Assembly: GCF_002760615.1 (NCBI RefSeq) | Contig: NZ_AWWI01000042.1 | Span: forward strand, 1-64,000 | Direction: 5' to 3' | Length of the DNA stretch: 64,000 nt | Origin: Puniceibacterium antarcticum | GTDB taxonomy: Bacteria; Pseudomonadota; Alphaproteobacteria; Rhodobacterales; Rhodobacteraceae | Shown: positions 55,696-64,000 of the stretch, piece by piece | How the letters are laid out: every line of letters begins with the position of its first letter | Numbering within the stretch: the first letter of the stretch is position 1 | Translations under genes and position numbers: made by a program | Notes under the pieces: model-generated | The model's database searches: none | The model's input: only the letters and a program-made list of their open reading frames with translations | Told to the model about the DNA's origin: nothing

Positions 55696-57486
55696 ATGGC
55701 ATTCGATCTTTTACCACTCGCACCTTATGCCGCTGTTCTTTTATTCATTGCCGTTTTTGCAGCCTTTGTGCTGGAATTGCGCTCGCCCGATGTGGTCGCA
55801 TTTTGTGGCGCAGCCACGGCGCTTGCCATTGGACTTGTCACGCCGAACGATGTCCTGTCCGCGATTGCCAACCCTGCACCAGCAACAATCGGCGCAATGT
55901 TTGTCCTGAGTGCTGCGCTGGTGCGGACCGGCGTGCTCGAGGCCGTCAGCGGGGTGCTTGGCAACTATGCGTCGAGTCGTCCTATCCTGACGCTCGGCCT
56001 GTTTTTCAGTACTGCTGCTGCGGCGTCGGTCTTCATGAACAACACACCGGTGGTCATTGTGTTGATCCCGGTTGTGATCACACTGGCACGCCAGATGAAG
56101 ATTGCGGCGTCGCACCTGTTGATACCCCTGTCCTATATGGTCATCCTTGGGGGCACCTGTTCGCTTATCGGAACGTCCACGAACCTGCTTGTGGATGGTA
56201 TTGTGCGCGACATGGGAATGCCCCCCTTTAGCCTGTTCGAGATCGCGCCAGTCGGAATTATTGTGGCCCTCATCGGGGGCGCCTTTCTGGCGGTCGCCGC
56301 CCCGCGCCTGCTGCCCCTGCGCCATACGGTTGGGGAGGTTCAGTCAAGCCGGGATCAGCGCAGCTGGCTGGTGGAACTCTTCATCCCCGCAGGCTCGCCT
56401 CTGATCGGCAAGACTGTACGAGAGGTGGACGCCTTCCGGAAGGCCGGAAATAGGGTCGTCGATCTTGTTTGCGGTGATATTTCCTTGCGGGACTCCCTTG
56501 CAACATCGGTGATGGAGGTGGGGCATATCGTGGTCGTGAAGACGACGGATACCGAGATCATGGGCTTTCGGGACGGGACCGTCGTGGGCAAGGCCGTGTT
56601 GGGAACAGAGCCGTCGACCGCCCGGCGCACATCAGTTGTCGAAGTTCTGATCGGGCCGAATTCGCAGGCTCTGCACAGACGGGTCGGCCGCCTGCACTGG
56701 CGTCGTCGGTTCGGGGTTTATCCAATTGCACTGCATCGCAAGGGAGCAGCAGTCGATATGCGTCTTGCGATGGTGAAACTGGCTGTAGGCGATACCTTGC
56801 TTCTGGATGGAGCGCCCGATGATATCGCGCGCCTCGCCGAAGAAGAGCAGCTGATTGTACTGTCGCCCGTAACGTCGCGCGGCTTTCGCCGAAACAAGGC
56901 ACCCATAGCAGTTGCCACCATGATAGCGGTCGTCGTCCTCGCAGCCTTGAACGTGGCCCCAATCCTGACGCTCGCGCTGATCGGCGTCGCGGTCGTTCTG
57001 CTGACAAACTGCATTGACGCAGACGAAGGGGTGGGAGCGATCGATGGCCGGTTGCTTTTGCTGATCGTCTCAATGCTTACACTGGGAAGCGCGCTCGACA
57101 ATTCCGGAGCGCTTGCACTGATTGTCGCGAAGCTCTCACCACTTCTCGCTAGAGTTCAGCCGATCATAGCGCTTGCATTGGTGTACGCCCTGACATCGAT
57201 CCTAACCGAAGTGGCTACCAATAACGCCGTTGCAGTCCTGCTGGCACCGATTGCCGCGGGTGTTGCCGTTCAGCTTGGCCTTGATCCCCGACCATTTGTC
57301 GTGGCCGTGATGTTTGGTGCCAGCGCAAGCTTTGCGACGCCCATCGGGTATCAGACCAACACGCTGGTCTACAATGCCGGGGGATACAGGTTCACGGATT
57401 TTCTCAAGATAGGCGTTCCAATGAACATCATCATCGGCACTGCGACCGTGTTCCTGATCCCGCTCATCTGGCCTCTGGCTGGATAG
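55696..57486 (+). CDS. SLC13/DASS-type permease with two TrkA-C domains
   Basis: 596 residues. Two membrane halves (about 1-185 and 400-590) enclose two TrkA-C/RCK-C domains (about 215-300 and 305-390; the first begins LVELFIPAGSPLIGKTVREV). Half-specific motifs are FMNNTPVVIVLIPV with GGTCSLIGTSTNLLV and ATNNAVAVLLAPI with GYQTNTLVYNAGGY. Members carry sulfate, dicarboxylate or similar anions with Na+. Substrate cannot be told; sulfate is plausible. Confidence 0.88.
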   Translation: MAFDLLPLAPYAAVLLFIAVFAAFVLELRSPDVVAFCGAATALAIGLVTPNDVLSAIANPAPATIGAMFVLSAALVRTGVLEAVSGVLGNYASSRPILTLGLFFSTAAAASVFMNNTPVVIVLIPVVITLARQMKIAASHLLIPLSYMVILGGTCSLIGTSTNLLVDGIVRDMGMPPFSLFEIAPVGIIVALIGGAFLAVAAPRLLPLRHTVGEVQSSRDQRSWLVELFIPAGSPLIGKTVREVDAFRKAGNRVVDLVCGDISLRDSLATSVMEVGHIVVVKTTDTEIMGFRDGTVVGKAVLGTEPSTARRTSVVEVLIGPNSQALHRRVGRLHWRRRFGVYPIALHRKGAAVDMRLAMVKLAVGDTLLLDGAPDDIARLAEEEQLIVLSPVTSRGFRRNKAPIAVATMIAVVVLAALNVAPILTLALIGVAVVLLTNCIDADEGVGAIDGRLLLLIVSMLTLGSALDNSGALALIVAKLSPLLARVQPIIALALVYALTSILTEVATNNAVAVLLAPIAAGVAVQLGLDPRPFVVAVMFGASASFATPIGYQTNTLVYNAGGYRFTDFLKIGVPMNIIIGTATVFLIPLIWPLAG

Positions 57487-57532
57487 GCAAACTGTTTGAA
57501 GTCCATCGACTTTAAGCGGACAGATCACCGTA

Positions 57533-57578
57533 TCACCCTTCACGTTCAAATCTTTGATTTTTGAGCGAAGAAGGGTGA
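57533..57578. terminator. Long hairpin between convergent genes
   Basis: TCACCCTTC (57533-57541) with GAAGGGTGA (57570-57578), and inside it CGTTCAAA (57543-57550) with TTTGAGCG (57560-57567, one GU pair). It lies between the SLC13 gene (plus) and exoD (minus) and probably stops both. Confidence 0.6.
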
Positions 57579-57599
57579 GGAAGGTTTAAATTGAAGACC

Positions 57600-58235
57600 T
57601 TAGTGGATCAGCGCATCTGCCCCTGCAGCCAGCCATAGCAGGATCGTTGCTGTCAGAACAACAGAGGCGGCGCCCATCACCATGCCTGCTGCGGTGACAA
57701 GTCCGTCACGCTCGACGATGCCGACACCAATGGTGAACAGTGAAATGGCTGGGAACCAGCCACTGAGCGGCACGGGCAGGAACAGAGCAAAGGCAATTAT
57801 GAAGAGCAGCACTCCGATAAGACGTTCATTCCGGCGGGTGAAAAGCGCAGCGTAACGTGGTTTCAAGATGCGTTCCAGCCTGCGGGTGACAGGCCTGAGG
57901 CGCAAAATCGCGACCCGGATCTTTCCCTGATCCAGCCGCAGGCGGGCTAGCGGCCCTGGAAGCCTTACATGAGGGTAACCGAGTGACATCTGGACCGTCG
58001 TCACCAAGAGCGGCAGGGCGGTGAGAAGGGTCGACCCCGGCGGCAGTGGCAACAAGGTTATCAGGGAAAACAGGACAATCGCCCAGCCAAAGGATGTCTC
58101 GCCGATGGCGGAAAGAAGATTGCCGAGTGTAAGTGTCCCGGCGCGGTGCTGATCGCGCGAGGTCCGAAGAATAGGCAGCGACAGGGATGGCCGTTTTTGC
58201 GGTCTATCTTGGGCCTTCATTGCATCCCTTTTCAT
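57600..58235 (-). CDS. ExoD-family membrane protein
   Basis: 211 residues with about four to five membrane segments and the family's N-terminal TLGNLLSAIGETSFGWAIVL and PLPPGSTLLTALPLL. ExoD is tied to exopolysaccharide production in rhizobia, mechanism unknown. The stop abuts the long hairpin at 57533, and IS5 copy B begins 10 bases before its start codon, so its promoter may have been removed or replaced by the IS. Confidence 0.88.
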   Translation of the reverse strand: MKRDAMKAQDRPQKRPSLSLPILRTSRDQHRAGTLTLGNLLSAIGETSFGWAIVLFSLITLLPLPPGSTLLTALPLLVTTVQMSLGYPHVRLPGPLARLRLDQGKIRVAILRLRPVTRRLERILKPRYAALFTRRNERLIGVLLFIIAFALFLPVPLSGWFPAISLFTIGVGIVERDGLVTAAGMVMGAASVVLTATILLWLAAGADALIH

Positions 58236-58647
58236 ACTGCCAATGGACTCTGTTGCACAAATCAGCTGATGGACTGGGCCACCCTTTTGCCAGAGGGATT
58301 CCTACCACGGCTTTTGTGACAGCAATGCCACGCGCGGTGTCGCCGTTCAGGACCGCGATGCGCACCTGAACCTGCGCGACCTGTCGCTCGAAGTCCAGTG
58401 CCATGAGGCGCTGGCCCAGCAGTTTCATGGAATGCATCTCTGTCTCGACCCGGCTCCGTCGGTGGTCTCCGCTCCCGTCCCGCCAGAGTGCCCGACCCAG
58501 ATGCTTCGATGCGCGACGCGCGTCGTTCCTGGCGACTGCGCCAGCTGTGCCCGGGTTCCATGACCTGTCATTTCTGCGTGGCGGAATGACTGCGGACGCA
58601 CCGCGGTCCGCGATGGTATTATGGCATCGCGGGTCGTATGCGCCATC

Positions 58648-58716
58648 CATTGCTCGACAGGCGATTTCGCCACGCCAAAGGCGTGCTTTCAGCACGACGC
58701 AATCTGGCGAGAGTGG
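58648..58716 (+). repeat. Short hairpin-forming insertion, member e (69 bp)
   Basis: Plus-strand reading CATTGCTCGACAGGCGATTT at the start and AATCTGGCGAGAGTGG at the end, with an internal hairpin GCCACGCC-AAA-GGCGTGC. Copy A has the empty site (GTGACCGCGGATGGCG at about 35715). Longest member of the family, with an extra hairpin. Confidence 0.75.
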
Positions 58717-58973
58717 GCTGCACACTGCTAATCTTCTGATTGCGCGGGATCTGGTCGGGAAGATCAGACAACATCGGAGCATCCCCGGTGTTGCTGCTGG
58801 TGATCCCGACCGCTCTGACGTCTAACGCATGTTCGTCGATACCGGGATGGATCTTGCGCCAGATGAGCCATGCCGCGCCATTGGTGTGAGAGACAATGGC
58901 GAACCCGCCTGGGGCCACCATGCTTGCGGTCGCTCCACTTCTCCTCTCCCTCGACCGTGATGCCCGTACTGTC

Positions 58974-59013
58974 CACTGCCCGGCACTGTATTGCGCAGCA
59001 ATGCCCGAGAGGG
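58974..59013 (+). repeat. Short hairpin-forming insertion, member d (40 bp)
   Basis: Plus-strand CACTGCCCGGCACTG, palindrome ATTGCGCAGCAAT, then GCCCGAGAGGG. Same site and length as member a in copy A (35418-35457), about 8 differences. Shows that the insertion is older than the two copies. Confidence 0.78.
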
Positions 59014-59315
59014 GAAGAGGAGCTGCAGTGGGCCTTTCGCGCCGCGATAGGGGATGGTCACCGCAAGTGTCCTTTTACGACGGGACAAGGTGCTGAAGTC
59101 AGGCACCGCCCAATCAAGGCCAGTCAGCCGCAAGAGGCTTTCGACAAAGCCCGTCGTCTGCCGAGGCACCATCCCGAACACGACCGGGGCCCCGCCCGTT
59201 CAGGGCTGAAACGAACCCTCTGGACGGTTTCCCGATCCGGCTCCATGCTGAATGTCCACGGCCCGCTCCTCTGCCGGAAGTTCTGGCATGCCAGTTCATC
59301 TTGGAATCAAAGTAA

Positions 59316-59348
59316 CTTCTCATGACATTACCGCGCAACGCACTCCCG
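59316..59348 (-). repeat. Short insertion, member g (33 bp, degenerate)
   Basis: Minus-strand CGGGAGTGCGTTGCGCGGTA then ATGTCATGAGAAG, between LT and YFDSKMNW codons. It resembles the last two thirds of member c (GCAGTGCAT...CATGAGAGGG). The start is not conserved, so membership is tentative; copy A lacks this site because its N-terminus is replaced. Confidence 0.45.
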
Positions 59349-59523
59349 GTCAGCGACCCGCTCCGCTTCAGCGCCTCATTCGAGGCACGCCAGTTCGTAG
59401 TCTTGTAGCTCGGCGACGTTGGTTTGCTCATGCAGGCCAGCTATCACACTAAATTCACGACATGAATCTCTGATGGATTTGTGCGACAGAGCCGGCAAAC
59501 TCGGCTCCTCCTGGCCTCCAATG

Positions 59524-60255
59524 TCAGGCCCCGATGGGCTGAGCTATAAAAAGAATTTGGCCCCGAGGCAGCATCACGTTCTTGCGTGTCACCTGCCAGC
59601 CGCTGCAGTGGGCAAGGTGGCTCACGTCTTCGGCGAGGATATGATAGGGGGCGCGCGCGTTATGTGTCACGACACCGTCGGGTTGCCGATAGGGGGTCAA
59701 GGCGGTGACGGCATCCGGAGCAAGAAACACCGTGAAAAGAAAATTTTCCAGTTTCTCGAACCGACGAAGGTTGGTCAGCGCGCGGCGCAGAAAGGCCATC
59801 GGCAGATGTGGAAACACCGCAAAGGCGATGGCATGGGTGATCGTGGCTGGGACACCAGGATACTCGAACCTTGCATCTTCGATCAGCTGTGCGGGGTCCA
59901 GTCGGCTTTGGTTCTCAAGTTCGGTGCGATGCCCAGCCATCAGGAGTGCATGAGATGCATCCGTGGCCCAATAATGACCAGGCTCCAGATAGGGAACGGC
60001 CTTGCAGCCAAGTCGCAACGCACCGGCACCGATGTCGAGAAGATGGTGATGCGGCAAAAGGCCAACCCCCTGCAGAATCGTCATCTCTATCCTTCCGGTC
60101 TCTTCCCACCGTCCTCCGACAATGGCGCGATGCCGCCCCGCGCCGATGGCAGAGTCGTAAAAGCCGACCGTTTCATATGGGTTCGTGGACAAGGTCTGAT
60201 GTTTCTCGGAGAGAGTGAGTGCAATACACCCGGGAATGGTCTTGGGCCTGCTCAT
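59524..60255 (-). CDS. Class I SAM-dependent methyltransferase
   Basis: 243 residues with the SAM motif LLDIGAGALRLGCKAVPYLE, acidic YWATDASHALL after strand 2 and a later FTVFLAPDAVT strand. Substrate unknown. Neighbours (IS copy, PhoX) give no hint. The start at 60255 follows GGAAAG-like sequence weakly. Perhaps a small-molecule or sugar methyltransferase. Confidence 0.82.
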   Translation of the reverse strand: MSRPKTIPGCIALTLSEKHQTLSTNPYETVGFYDSAIGAGRHRAIVGGRWEETGRIEMTILQGVGLLPHHHLLDIGAGALRLGCKAVPYLEPGHYWATDASHALLMAGHRTELENQSRLDPAQLIEDARFEYPGVPATITHAIAFAVFPHLPMAFLRRALTNLRRFEKLENFLFTVFLAPDAVTALTPYRQPDGVVTHNARAPYHILAEDVSHLAHCSGWQVTRKNVMLPRGQILFIAQPIGA

Positions 60256-60781
60256 GCATGCAAGTCAAGTGAGCTTTTCTGAAACCAGCATCCGATCGGT
60301 TGATTGTCCCTAAGGACGATCCAAGAAAAGGTGGAAGTGATTGTCTATATTCGATCCATGTGCAGGCTTGTCCCTGATGGAAACTGTCGGAAGCTAACGG
60401 GAGTGATCGGCGTGTTTTTTGATTTTTATTGATGCTTGACGTTACGGGACAAGCGTCATCGGTGCGCCGCTCACACGTGAAGGGCCCTACAAGGCGCGCG
60501 TTCTGTCCTCTTTGTGCCGACTGAGCGTCATGATTGAAAGACTTGATCCGCATATTTCAAAACGACAAAATACGCATAGAGGCCCAGAAGCAAGGCTGCC
60601 GAACTTCAGCCAGCGACAGCCGTCTCCATACCTGCTCGCTATGCCGCTGAACTGCTTCGCTACGGTCGTCACTTAACTGTCAAATATCTGTCACAACACT
60701 GATGGGACGACATGTGAAACGCCATAGGCCGAAGGTCCATCCAGACATGGACCCCATTCAGAAAAGACTGAGGATCACACC
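60256..60781. other. Promoter region of phoX
   Basis: 526 bases between divergent genes. Besides the Pho box at 60677 there is no supported gene. The distance from the box to the GTG start (about 84 bases) fits a normal PhoB-activated promoter with a short leader. Confidence 0.6.
60666..60697 (+). promoter_or_regulatory. Pho box (PhoB binding site) upstream of phoX
   Basis: CTGTCAAATAT followed directly by CTGTCACAAC (60677-60697), two 11-base direct repeats matching the CTGTCAT-A-A-CTGTCA consensus. A third weaker half-site TCGTCACTTAA is directly upstream (60666-60676). Suggests phosphate-starvation control of the next gene. Confidence 0.85.
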
Positions 60782-62662
60782 GTGGATATCAAGAAAACCG
60801 TAGCCCTGTCCTGGGACGAATTTGACGAGCTGCGCTCGCCGCGCTCGGCGGAGAATGAGTTTGACCAAGTTGTCGAGCGCGCCATCTCGCGCCGTGGGTT
60901 TCTGGGCGGGGCACTTGCCTTTGGTTCCGGTGCCGCCGTCTTTGGAACGGGCATGCTGTCCGGCGCAGGGCGCGCGCTGGCGCAGACCAGCACTTTTGCC
61001 TTTACTCCTGTGGACATCGCAACAGGCTTTGATCTGACCGTTCCCGAAGGATATCAGTGGAAGCCGCTGGTGCGCTGGGGTGACGCGCTGTGGTCCGATG
61101 CCAGCGATGCATATTCCCCCGAGACCGGCGTTTCGGTTGACATGTCCGACAAGGTTTTTGGTGAAAACACGGATGGCATGGAGACCTTTGTTGTTGACGG
61201 CCACACGCTACTGGCAATCAATTCTGAATATGCCAACCCTGAAATCAACCTGCCCACCTCCTCTGAAGGCGTGCCTGCCAATGCAGACGAAGTGCGCATG
61301 ATGAAGAATATTCAGGGCGTGACCGTTCTGGAAGTGGCCGACACAGGCAACGGTTTCGAAATTGTCGTCGACAGTCCCTACAACCGCCGCATCACGCACG
61401 AGACACAGATGACCATGGACGGCCCCGCTGCCGGGTCAGATCTGGCCAAGACCAATGCAGACCCCGAAGGCATGTCGCCCAAGGGTACAATGAACAACTG
61501 TGGTTCGGGCAAGACGCTCTGGGGCACGTATCTGACCTGTGAAGAGAACTTCAATGGCTATTTTGGCACCACCGGCACCATGCCACAGGACGAAGGCTAC
61601 AACCGCTACGGCATCGGCGACGAGGGCCGCTATGCCTATGAAAAGCATGATGCGCGCTTTGATCTGAGCCAGGAACCGAATGAGCCGAACCGCCACGGCT
61701 GGGTCACGGAAATCAACCCCGCCGATCGCGAAAGCACACCGGTAAAGCACACCGCCCTGGGCCGTTTCAAACATGAGAATGCTGAAATGGTACAGGCGAA
61801 CGATGGACGGATCGTTGTCTACATGGGCGACGACGAACGCGGCGAATTCATATACAAGTTCGTCTCCAAAGGCACATGGGCCGACGGCCAGCCCACCGAT
61901 GGCCTGTTGTCAGATGGTACGCTGTTCGTGGCCAAATTCAACGATGATCAGACTGGCGCCTGGCTGCCCCTGACGCCCGAGACGACCGGCATGGACATGG
62001 CGGAGATGCTGGTGTTTGCCCGTATGGCCGGATCCAAGGTCGGCGCCACCACCATGGACCGCCCTGAATGGATCGCCGCCAACCCGCTGCGCTGCGAAGC
62101 CTATTGCGCCCTGACCAACAACACGAACCGCGGCGTCAAGCCGAATGCGGGCGGTGACGAAACCCCGGTCGACGGCGTGAACCCGCGTGAGGTCAACAAC
62201 TACGGCCAGATCGTACGCTGGCAGCCCACCGGCGAAGACCATGGCGCCGAGACCTTTAGCTGGGATCTCTTCGTCATGGCAGGCAACCCTGACGCGGCTG
62301 AAGGCCTGTATCGTGGTTCGCAAAACGTCACCTCGGGCAACATGTTCAACTCGCCCGACGGGATGGCCTTTGACACCAAGGGCATGCTGTGGATCCAGAC
62401 TGATGGGGACGACAGCAACGAAGGTGAATATGTCGGCATGGGCAACAACCAGATGCTGGTCGGAAACCCTGAAACCGGCGAGATTGCGCGCTTCCTGACC
62501 GCTCCGAACGGTGCCGAAGTGACGGGCCTGACTTGGTCCCCGGATCAAAAAGTGGCCTTTGTAGGCATCCAACATCCGGGCGGGTCCTGGCCGGATGGCG
62601 AAGGCAAGCCGCGTTCCGCAGTCATCGCCGTTTGGAGAGAAGATGGCGCGACCATCGGCTGA
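60782..62662 (+). CDS. phoX: PhoX-family alkaline phosphatase
   Basis: 626 residues. Tat leader with R37-R38 in ISRRGFLGGALAFGSG, ending near ALAQTS. Seen: the PhoX-type IATGFDLTVPEGYQWK start, NPEINLPTSS, the conserved NCGSGKTLWGTYLTCEENF and the C-terminal MAFDTKGMLWIQTDGD and FVGIQHPGGSWP. It releases phosphate from esters in the periplasm with a Fe/Ca cofactor. GTG 60782 follows TGAGGA at about 60769. The Pho box upstream and a strong terminator downstream make it a single-gene unit. Confidence 0.95.
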   Translation: MDIKKTVALSWDEFDELRSPRSAENEFDQVVERAISRRGFLGGALAFGSGAAVFGTGMLSGAGRALAQTSTFAFTPVDIATGFDLTVPEGYQWKPLVRWGDALWSDASDAYSPETGVSVDMSDKVFGENTDGMETFVVDGHTLLAINSEYANPEINLPTSSEGVPANADEVRMMKNIQGVTVLEVADTGNGFEIVVDSPYNRRITHETQMTMDGPAAGSDLAKTNADPEGMSPKGTMNNCGSGKTLWGTYLTCEENFNGYFGTTGTMPQDEGYNRYGIGDEGRYAYEKHDARFDLSQEPNEPNRHGWVTEINPADRESTPVKHTALGRFKHENAEMVQANDGRIVVYMGDDERGEFIYKFVSKGTWADGQPTDGLLSDGTLFVAKFNDDQTGAWLPLTPETTGMDMAEMLVFARMAGSKVGATTMDRPEWIAANPLRCEAYCALTNNTNRGVKPNAGGDETPVDGVNPREVNNYGQIVRWQPTGEDHGAETFSWDLFVMAGNPDAAEGLYRGSQNVTSGNMFNSPDGMAFDTKGMLWIQTDGDDSNEGEYVGMGNNQMLVGNPETGEIARFLTAPNGAEVTGLTWSPDQKVAFVGIQHPGGSWPDGEGKPRSAVIAVWREDGATIG

Positions 62663-62690
62663 TCGGCGTTGCGCGACTGAATGACACCGA

Positions 62691-62730
62691 GGGCGACGCC
62701 AGCAAGCGTCGCCCCAATTTCGTTTTGGCT
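62691..62730 (+). terminator. Intrinsic terminator after phoX
   Basis: GGGCGACGC (62691-62699) pairs with GCGTCGCCC (62706-62714), loop CAGCAA, followed by CAATTTCGTTTT. Confidence 0.87.
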
Positions 62731-63093
62731 TTTGAAATCCGGGCCTGTGAGCCACAAAACGTGGCACGCTGCCCAAAGGGTACACGTGCAAAAGACTCCG
62801 GCAGACCTGCTTGACCGCAAGCGCGGCCAAGCGACATTCCCTTAGGCCAATCAGAGGCCTGCGGAGTGTTCGACACTGCTAAGCGTCCGTCTACATTTGA
62901 CCGAATGTGGTGAAAGAACTGGCAGAGGTGACGGCGGCATTTTCCGATTTCTCCGTCTTTAGAGCATATCGTCGGTATGAAATCCGTCATGAGGCGGATG
63001 CGGCGCTGAATTCCGCACCAAAGCGATTTTAATCCGCGCGAAGGGCTGAGTTTGCCAACTCACTTGCAGAAACTGACCGGGATCAGCCCTTGA
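62731..63093. other. Non-coding region downstream of phoX
   Basis: About 360 bases with no frame I can support, between a terminator and a convergent gene. Some short open frames on both strands lack motifs or ribosome sites. Confidence 0.5.
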
Positions 63094-64000
63094 TCAAATC
63101 ACCTCGTAAATCTGGCGACGCAGGACACGAACCTGTGTGCTCGGAAAAACCGGCTTGCTCTGCCTCTCTCTTTTCAGGGCTGAGACCAGCAGGCCCGGCA
63201 GGTTGACGCCGGAATGTCCTGTCATGCCAATCCCACCGGCAGCCCGGCTATTGACCTCAAGAAGACACTGTCGGCCATCGGCGTCCTCCATGGTCTGTAG
63301 GTTGGCAAGACCGGACAGACCGAGAGCGCCAACGAGAGCGGTTGCAATACCAACTGCCTCCGGATCATGGCCGACCAATTGGACCGAGCCATGTTTTTCA
63401 CGGGTCACGGCCCCAAGCAGCAGCCCCTCAAGGCAGGCAAAATCAACGCTTCTTTCCCGTCCGGGAAGAAACGGCATCGTCATCATCTTCTCGACACACC
63501 CTGCCCCCTCCACAATCCTGTGCAGGCTCTGGACAGAGATATGCGGACGCTGATCATTCACGGCGATCGAAAAAGCATTTGCCGCCTGATCATCGTAAAG
63601 GATGTTGAATCCTTCACCGTAGATACCCTGTGCGGGCTTCACACAGAGCCGCACGCCATCCGGTGCCGCACCGCCAAAGTGCTCCAGTGAAGCCCTGAAA
63701 CCCTCTGCATCCACCCAGGCTCGGAATGGGCTGATGCGCATCCCCAGCCGTTCCGCCACCTCCAGAAGTCTGGTCTTATCCTCGATCAAAGACATCACGT
63801 CATGGGGGCCACAGGTTAGCAGGCGTAGCCCTGCCTGTGCGAACAGAGGCTGCTCTGCGGAAAGATCGTGCCGGTGGCGATAAGGGATGACGACGTCTGC
63901 GCCTTCCCTTGACGCGATATCGATCAGCCACTGCGTATATCCTATTGGCATTCCGCCATCGGGGCGCGCGGGCATTTCAGGTGTGACGCACTCCAGGACC
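63094..64000 (-). CDS. ATP-grasp domain protein (partial, start outside the window)
   Basis: The minus-strand frame continues past 63975 to the window edge (VLECVTPEMPARPDGGMP), so at least 301 residues and the N-terminus is missing. ATP-grasp features: LIEDKTRLLEVAERLG, LCVKPAQGIYGEGF, MPFLPGRERSVDFAC, LEVNSRAAGGIGMTG. These ligate carboxylates to nucleophiles. Substrate unknown. Convergent with phoX. Confidence 0.85.
   Translation of the reverse strand, partial: VLECVTPEMPARPDGGMPIGYTQWLIDIASREGADVVIPYRHRHDLSAEQPLFAQAGLRLLTCGPHDVMSLIEDKTRLLEVAERLGMRISPFRAWVDAEGFRASLEHFGGAAPDGVRLCVKPAQGIYGEGFNILYDDQAANAFSIAVNDQRPHISVQSLHRIVEGAGCVEKMMTMPFLPGRERSVDFACLEGLLLGAVTREKHGSVQLVGHDPEAVGIATALVGALGLSGLANLQTMEDADGRQCLLEVNSRAAGGIGMTGHSGVNLPGLLVSALKRERQSKPVFPSTQVRVLRRQIYEVI

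Larger units (their letters stand above)
58300..59431 (-). pseudogene. IS5-family transposase remnant (copy B)
   Basis: From ATG 59431: MSKPTSPSYKTTNWRASNEA, then VPRQTTGFVESLLRLTGLDW, GITSSNTGDAPMLSDLPD, RGASAVIPPRRN, ALWRDGSGDHRRSRVETEMH, ending GDTARGIAVTKAV. Broken by several frame changes, each at or near the short insertions. A full N-terminus (lost in copy A) is kept. Confidence 0.85.
58246..59493 (-). mobile_element. IS5-family insertion sequence copy B (decayed, inverted relative to copy A)
   Basis: About 1248 bases. Ends GACTCTGTTGCACAAAT (58246-58262) and ATTTGTGCGACAGAGCC (59477-59493) form imperfect inverted repeats matching those of copy A. The transposase is on the minus strand, frame-broken, and holds three short insertions. 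No target duplication was seen. Confidence 0.87.

Overview
The window looks like chromosome (or chromid) of a marine Rhodobacteraceae / Roseobacter-group alphaproteobacterium. It is GC-rich, with tightly packed operons, many ATGA overlaps and GTG/TTG starts. The gene content (lanthanide-type XoxF methanol dehydrogenase, glutathione-linked formaldehyde oxidation, serine cycle, PhoX, OpgGH, fused SecDF) fits a facultative methylotroph of that group. Names come from recognising protein motifs by eye; no database search was run.

Region 1 (about 0.3-23.7 kb) is a periplasmic C1-oxidation locus. It starts with gfa and a three-gene signalling operon: LuxR-type response regulator, FIST/NosP-like sensor and hybrid histidine kinase. 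Small exported proteins and a DoxX-like membrane protein follow. The catalytic core is flhA-fghA, a class I cytochrome c, xoxF, xoxG and xoxJ. Around it lie the poorly understood quinoprotein-associated proteins: two SoxYZ-like carriers, a metallo-hydrolase, a CXXCW rhodanese-like protein, two beta-propellers, an MxaD-like SRPBCC protein, a periplasmic binding-like protein and an SsuABC-type importer. Methanol would go to formaldehyde (XoxF), S-hydroxymethylglutathione (Gfa), S-formylglutathione (FlhA) and formate (FghA).

Region 2 (23.7-33.7 kb) is the assimilatory part. A minus-strand operon sgaA-mcl-mtkA-mtkB-hprA ends in a clear intrinsic terminator. A bfd-bfr pair and an orphan LuxR-type regulator with a degenerate receiver separate it from plus-strand fhs and folD. 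Formate is thus activated by Fhs and reduced via FolD to methylene-THF for the serine cycle.

Region 3 (33.8-49.0 kb) is scrambled accessory DNA. It holds an AroE-like gene whose open frame continues into the tail of a truncated GMC oxidoreductase, an IS5-family copy carrying a nested IS4-family fragment, IS6, IS110 and IS3 remnants, a MetQ tail fragment that kept its terminator, and an island with two tandem opgG paralogues plus opgH. A reductase/HxlR pair and a putP symporter sit in between. Region 4 (49.2-58.2 kb) is mostly membrane proteins: CNNM/CorC-type protein, Ca/Na exchanger, SecDF fusion, SLC13-type permease and ExoD. A second, inverted IS5-family copy (58.2-59.5 kb) follows. Region 5 (59.5-64 kb) has a methyltransferase, a PhoX phosphatase behind a near-consensus Pho box, and a partial ATP-grasp gene.

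The most unexpected structural signal is a family of short (33-69 bp) hairpin-forming sequences inserted repeatedly inside the two IS5 copies. They share a CAYYGCCCGGCA-like start and a GAGAGGG-like end, and comparing the two copies exposes empty and filled sites. No tRNA, rRNA or CRISPR array was seen.
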